Part shown: in pieces, positions 63,233-64,000 of the stretch
How the letters are laid out: every line of letters begins with the position of its first letter
How positions within the stretch are numbered: the first letter of the stretch is position 1
Origin: Chryseobacterium gilvum
Lineage (GTDB): Bacteria > Bacteroidota > Bacteroidia > Flavobacteriales > Weeksellaceae
Length of the DNA: 64,000 bases
Assembly: GCF_025628965.1 (NCBI RefSeq)
Contig: NZ_JAOTEN010000004.1
Coordinates: 152,051 to 216,050 of the forward strand
Direction: 5' to 3'
Position numbers and translations under genes: made by a program
Notes under the pieces: generated by a model
Database searches by the model: none
Told to the model about the DNA's origin: nothing
The model's input: the letters and a program-made list of their open reading frames with translations, nothing else

Positions 63233-64000
63233 ATGATGAAAAAACATTTCCTTAGTGCCCTGCTTGTATGCAGCGCTGCCTTCGTTTCCGCACAAGAAGT
63301 ACTTTGGCAGAAAGATATTTCTTCCTCCACACAGGATTTCCTCTCACAGGTCACTACGACCATTGACCAGCAATATCTTATTACAGGAAGCAGTATTCAG
63401 GGAGCAGGAAAATCTGCCTCCAATCTCACCTCCGCTTCCTCAAAACAAAACAGCGGCTACGATTTCCATGTCATCAAGCTCAACCAGCAGGGTGAAGAAG
63501 TCTGGGAAAAATATTTCTCGGGGCAGAACCATGATTTTCTTTCAGCAACGGTAGCGACGCAGGAAGGTGGGTTTCTTCTGGCGGGAACTTCGTTTTCCGG
63601 GAAATCATTGGATAAAAAAGAAGAATCCAAAGGCGGCTCGGATGCATGGCTGATCAGGCTGAATGAATTTGGAGATGAAATATGGCAGAAAACGCTCGGA
63701 AGCGTTTCCGATGAAGAAGCCAAAGCCGTAATTCAGACCACGGATTTAGGATTTATGGTAGCGGGAAATGTTCAGAACTCCTCAAAAGGGTACGGTTCGA
63801 AAGATGTGTGGATTACAAAACTCGATAAAAACGGAAAAGAAACCTCCCAACTGATGATAGGCGGAAAAGGGATGGACGAGGTAGAGAAAATGATTCCCAC
63901 CAGAGACGGTGGCGCTTTACTCGGCATCTATTCCAGAAGTATAGTGGGAGGTTCTAAGAAAACCGAAAACTTCGGGGAAGGCGATTACTGGATCATCAAA
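63233..64000 (+). CDS. Secreted repeat protein, 5' part (runs off the window)
   Basis: Open from the ATG at 63233 to the last base (256 codons), so the 3' end is missing. Signal peptide MMKKHFLSALLVCSAAFVSAQ, then a ~60-residue beta-propeller-like repeat with the pattern GG(S/Y)DxWxIxLxxxGxExWxK, occurring about four times (VIKLNQQGEEVWEKYF, LIRLNEFGDEIWQKTL, ITKLDKNGKE...). Comparable N-terminal repeats occur in long Bacteroidota surface proteins, often T9SS cargos. Alternative start 63236. Function unknown. Confidence 0.75.
   Translation, partial: MMKKHFLSALLVCSAAFVSAQEVLWQKDISSSTQDFLSQVTTTIDQQYLITGSSIQGAGKSASNLTSASSKQNSGYDFHVIKLNQQGEEVWEKYFSGQNHDFLSATVATQEGGFLLAGTSFSGKSLDKKEESKGGSDAWLIRLNEFGDEIWQKTLGSVSDEEAKAVIQTTDLGFMVAGNVQNSSKGYGSKDVWITKLDKNGKETSQLMIGGKGMDEVEKMIPTRDGGALLGIYSRSIVGGSKKTENFGEGDYWIIK

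Overview
The window comes from a Flavobacteriia member of the Bacteroidota, most likely Chryseobacterium or a close Weeksellaceae relative. The evidence is low GC, a SusC/SusD pair, TamB with a TamL-type lipoprotein, type IX secretion (T9SS) sorting tails with the YPNP motif, few Shine-Dalgarno sites, and repeated promoters with the Bacteroidota -7 element TAnnTTTG. There is no rRNA, CRISPR array, recognisable insertion sequence or phage. Most of the sequence is vertically inherited chromosome.

Layout. 0-5 kb: the 3' end of htpG, a lipoprotein, an alkyltransferase-like DNA repair protein lacking the catalytic Cys, a very small protein beside a GC-rich intergenic repeat, a deoxyhypusine/homospermidine synthase, an outer-membrane protein, arfB and menE. 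5-14 kb: two duplicated tRNA-Gln genes, then tamB-tamL-brkB. 14-25 kb: argS with an unusual internal insertion, a SusC/SusD pair, rnhB, yidC and pyrG. 25-34 kb: a YceI protein, radA, a secreted reprolysin-like protease, acpH, a DUF6702-HupE-M1 peptidase cluster and an LRR T9SS cargo. 34-36.4 kb: groES-groEL.

36.4-48.6 kb is accessory in character. Just after groEL lie two visibly AT-rich genes: a protein with a helical N-terminus and two C-terminal membrane helices, then a class III nucleotidyl cyclase. This resembles a Pycsar-type (cyclic-nucleotide) antiphage module and is the best candidate for an undescribed system. Next come a Kelch protein, an ArsR-SRPBCC-DoxX-YdeI operon, a 21-bp tandem repeat, a membrane-anchored winged-helix regulator with a divergent possible target gene, an M48 membrane protease whose start codon lies in an inverted repeat, an alpha/beta hydrolase, a monooxygenase-fold protein, and a rifamycin ADP-ribosyltransferase (arr) with a DUF1801 gene.

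48.6-64 kb returns to core and envelope genes: a T9SS cargo, an outer-membrane barrel, an ABC exporter, truA, lpxK, a TlpA-like thioredoxin lipoprotein, dinB, a cytoplasmic alpha-amylase, a carboxylesterase, an alcohol dehydrogenase, a bestrophin, a lipoprotein, a probable pseudogene, and the 5' end of a large secreted repeat protein that runs off the window.

Many genes stand alone behind their own TAnnTTTG promoter and end in a strong hairpin, often shared by convergent genes. In several (dinB, radA, lpxK) the -7 element nearly touches the start codon, which suggests leaderless or almost leaderless mRNAs. All product calls rest on reading the translated sequence; no database search was run.
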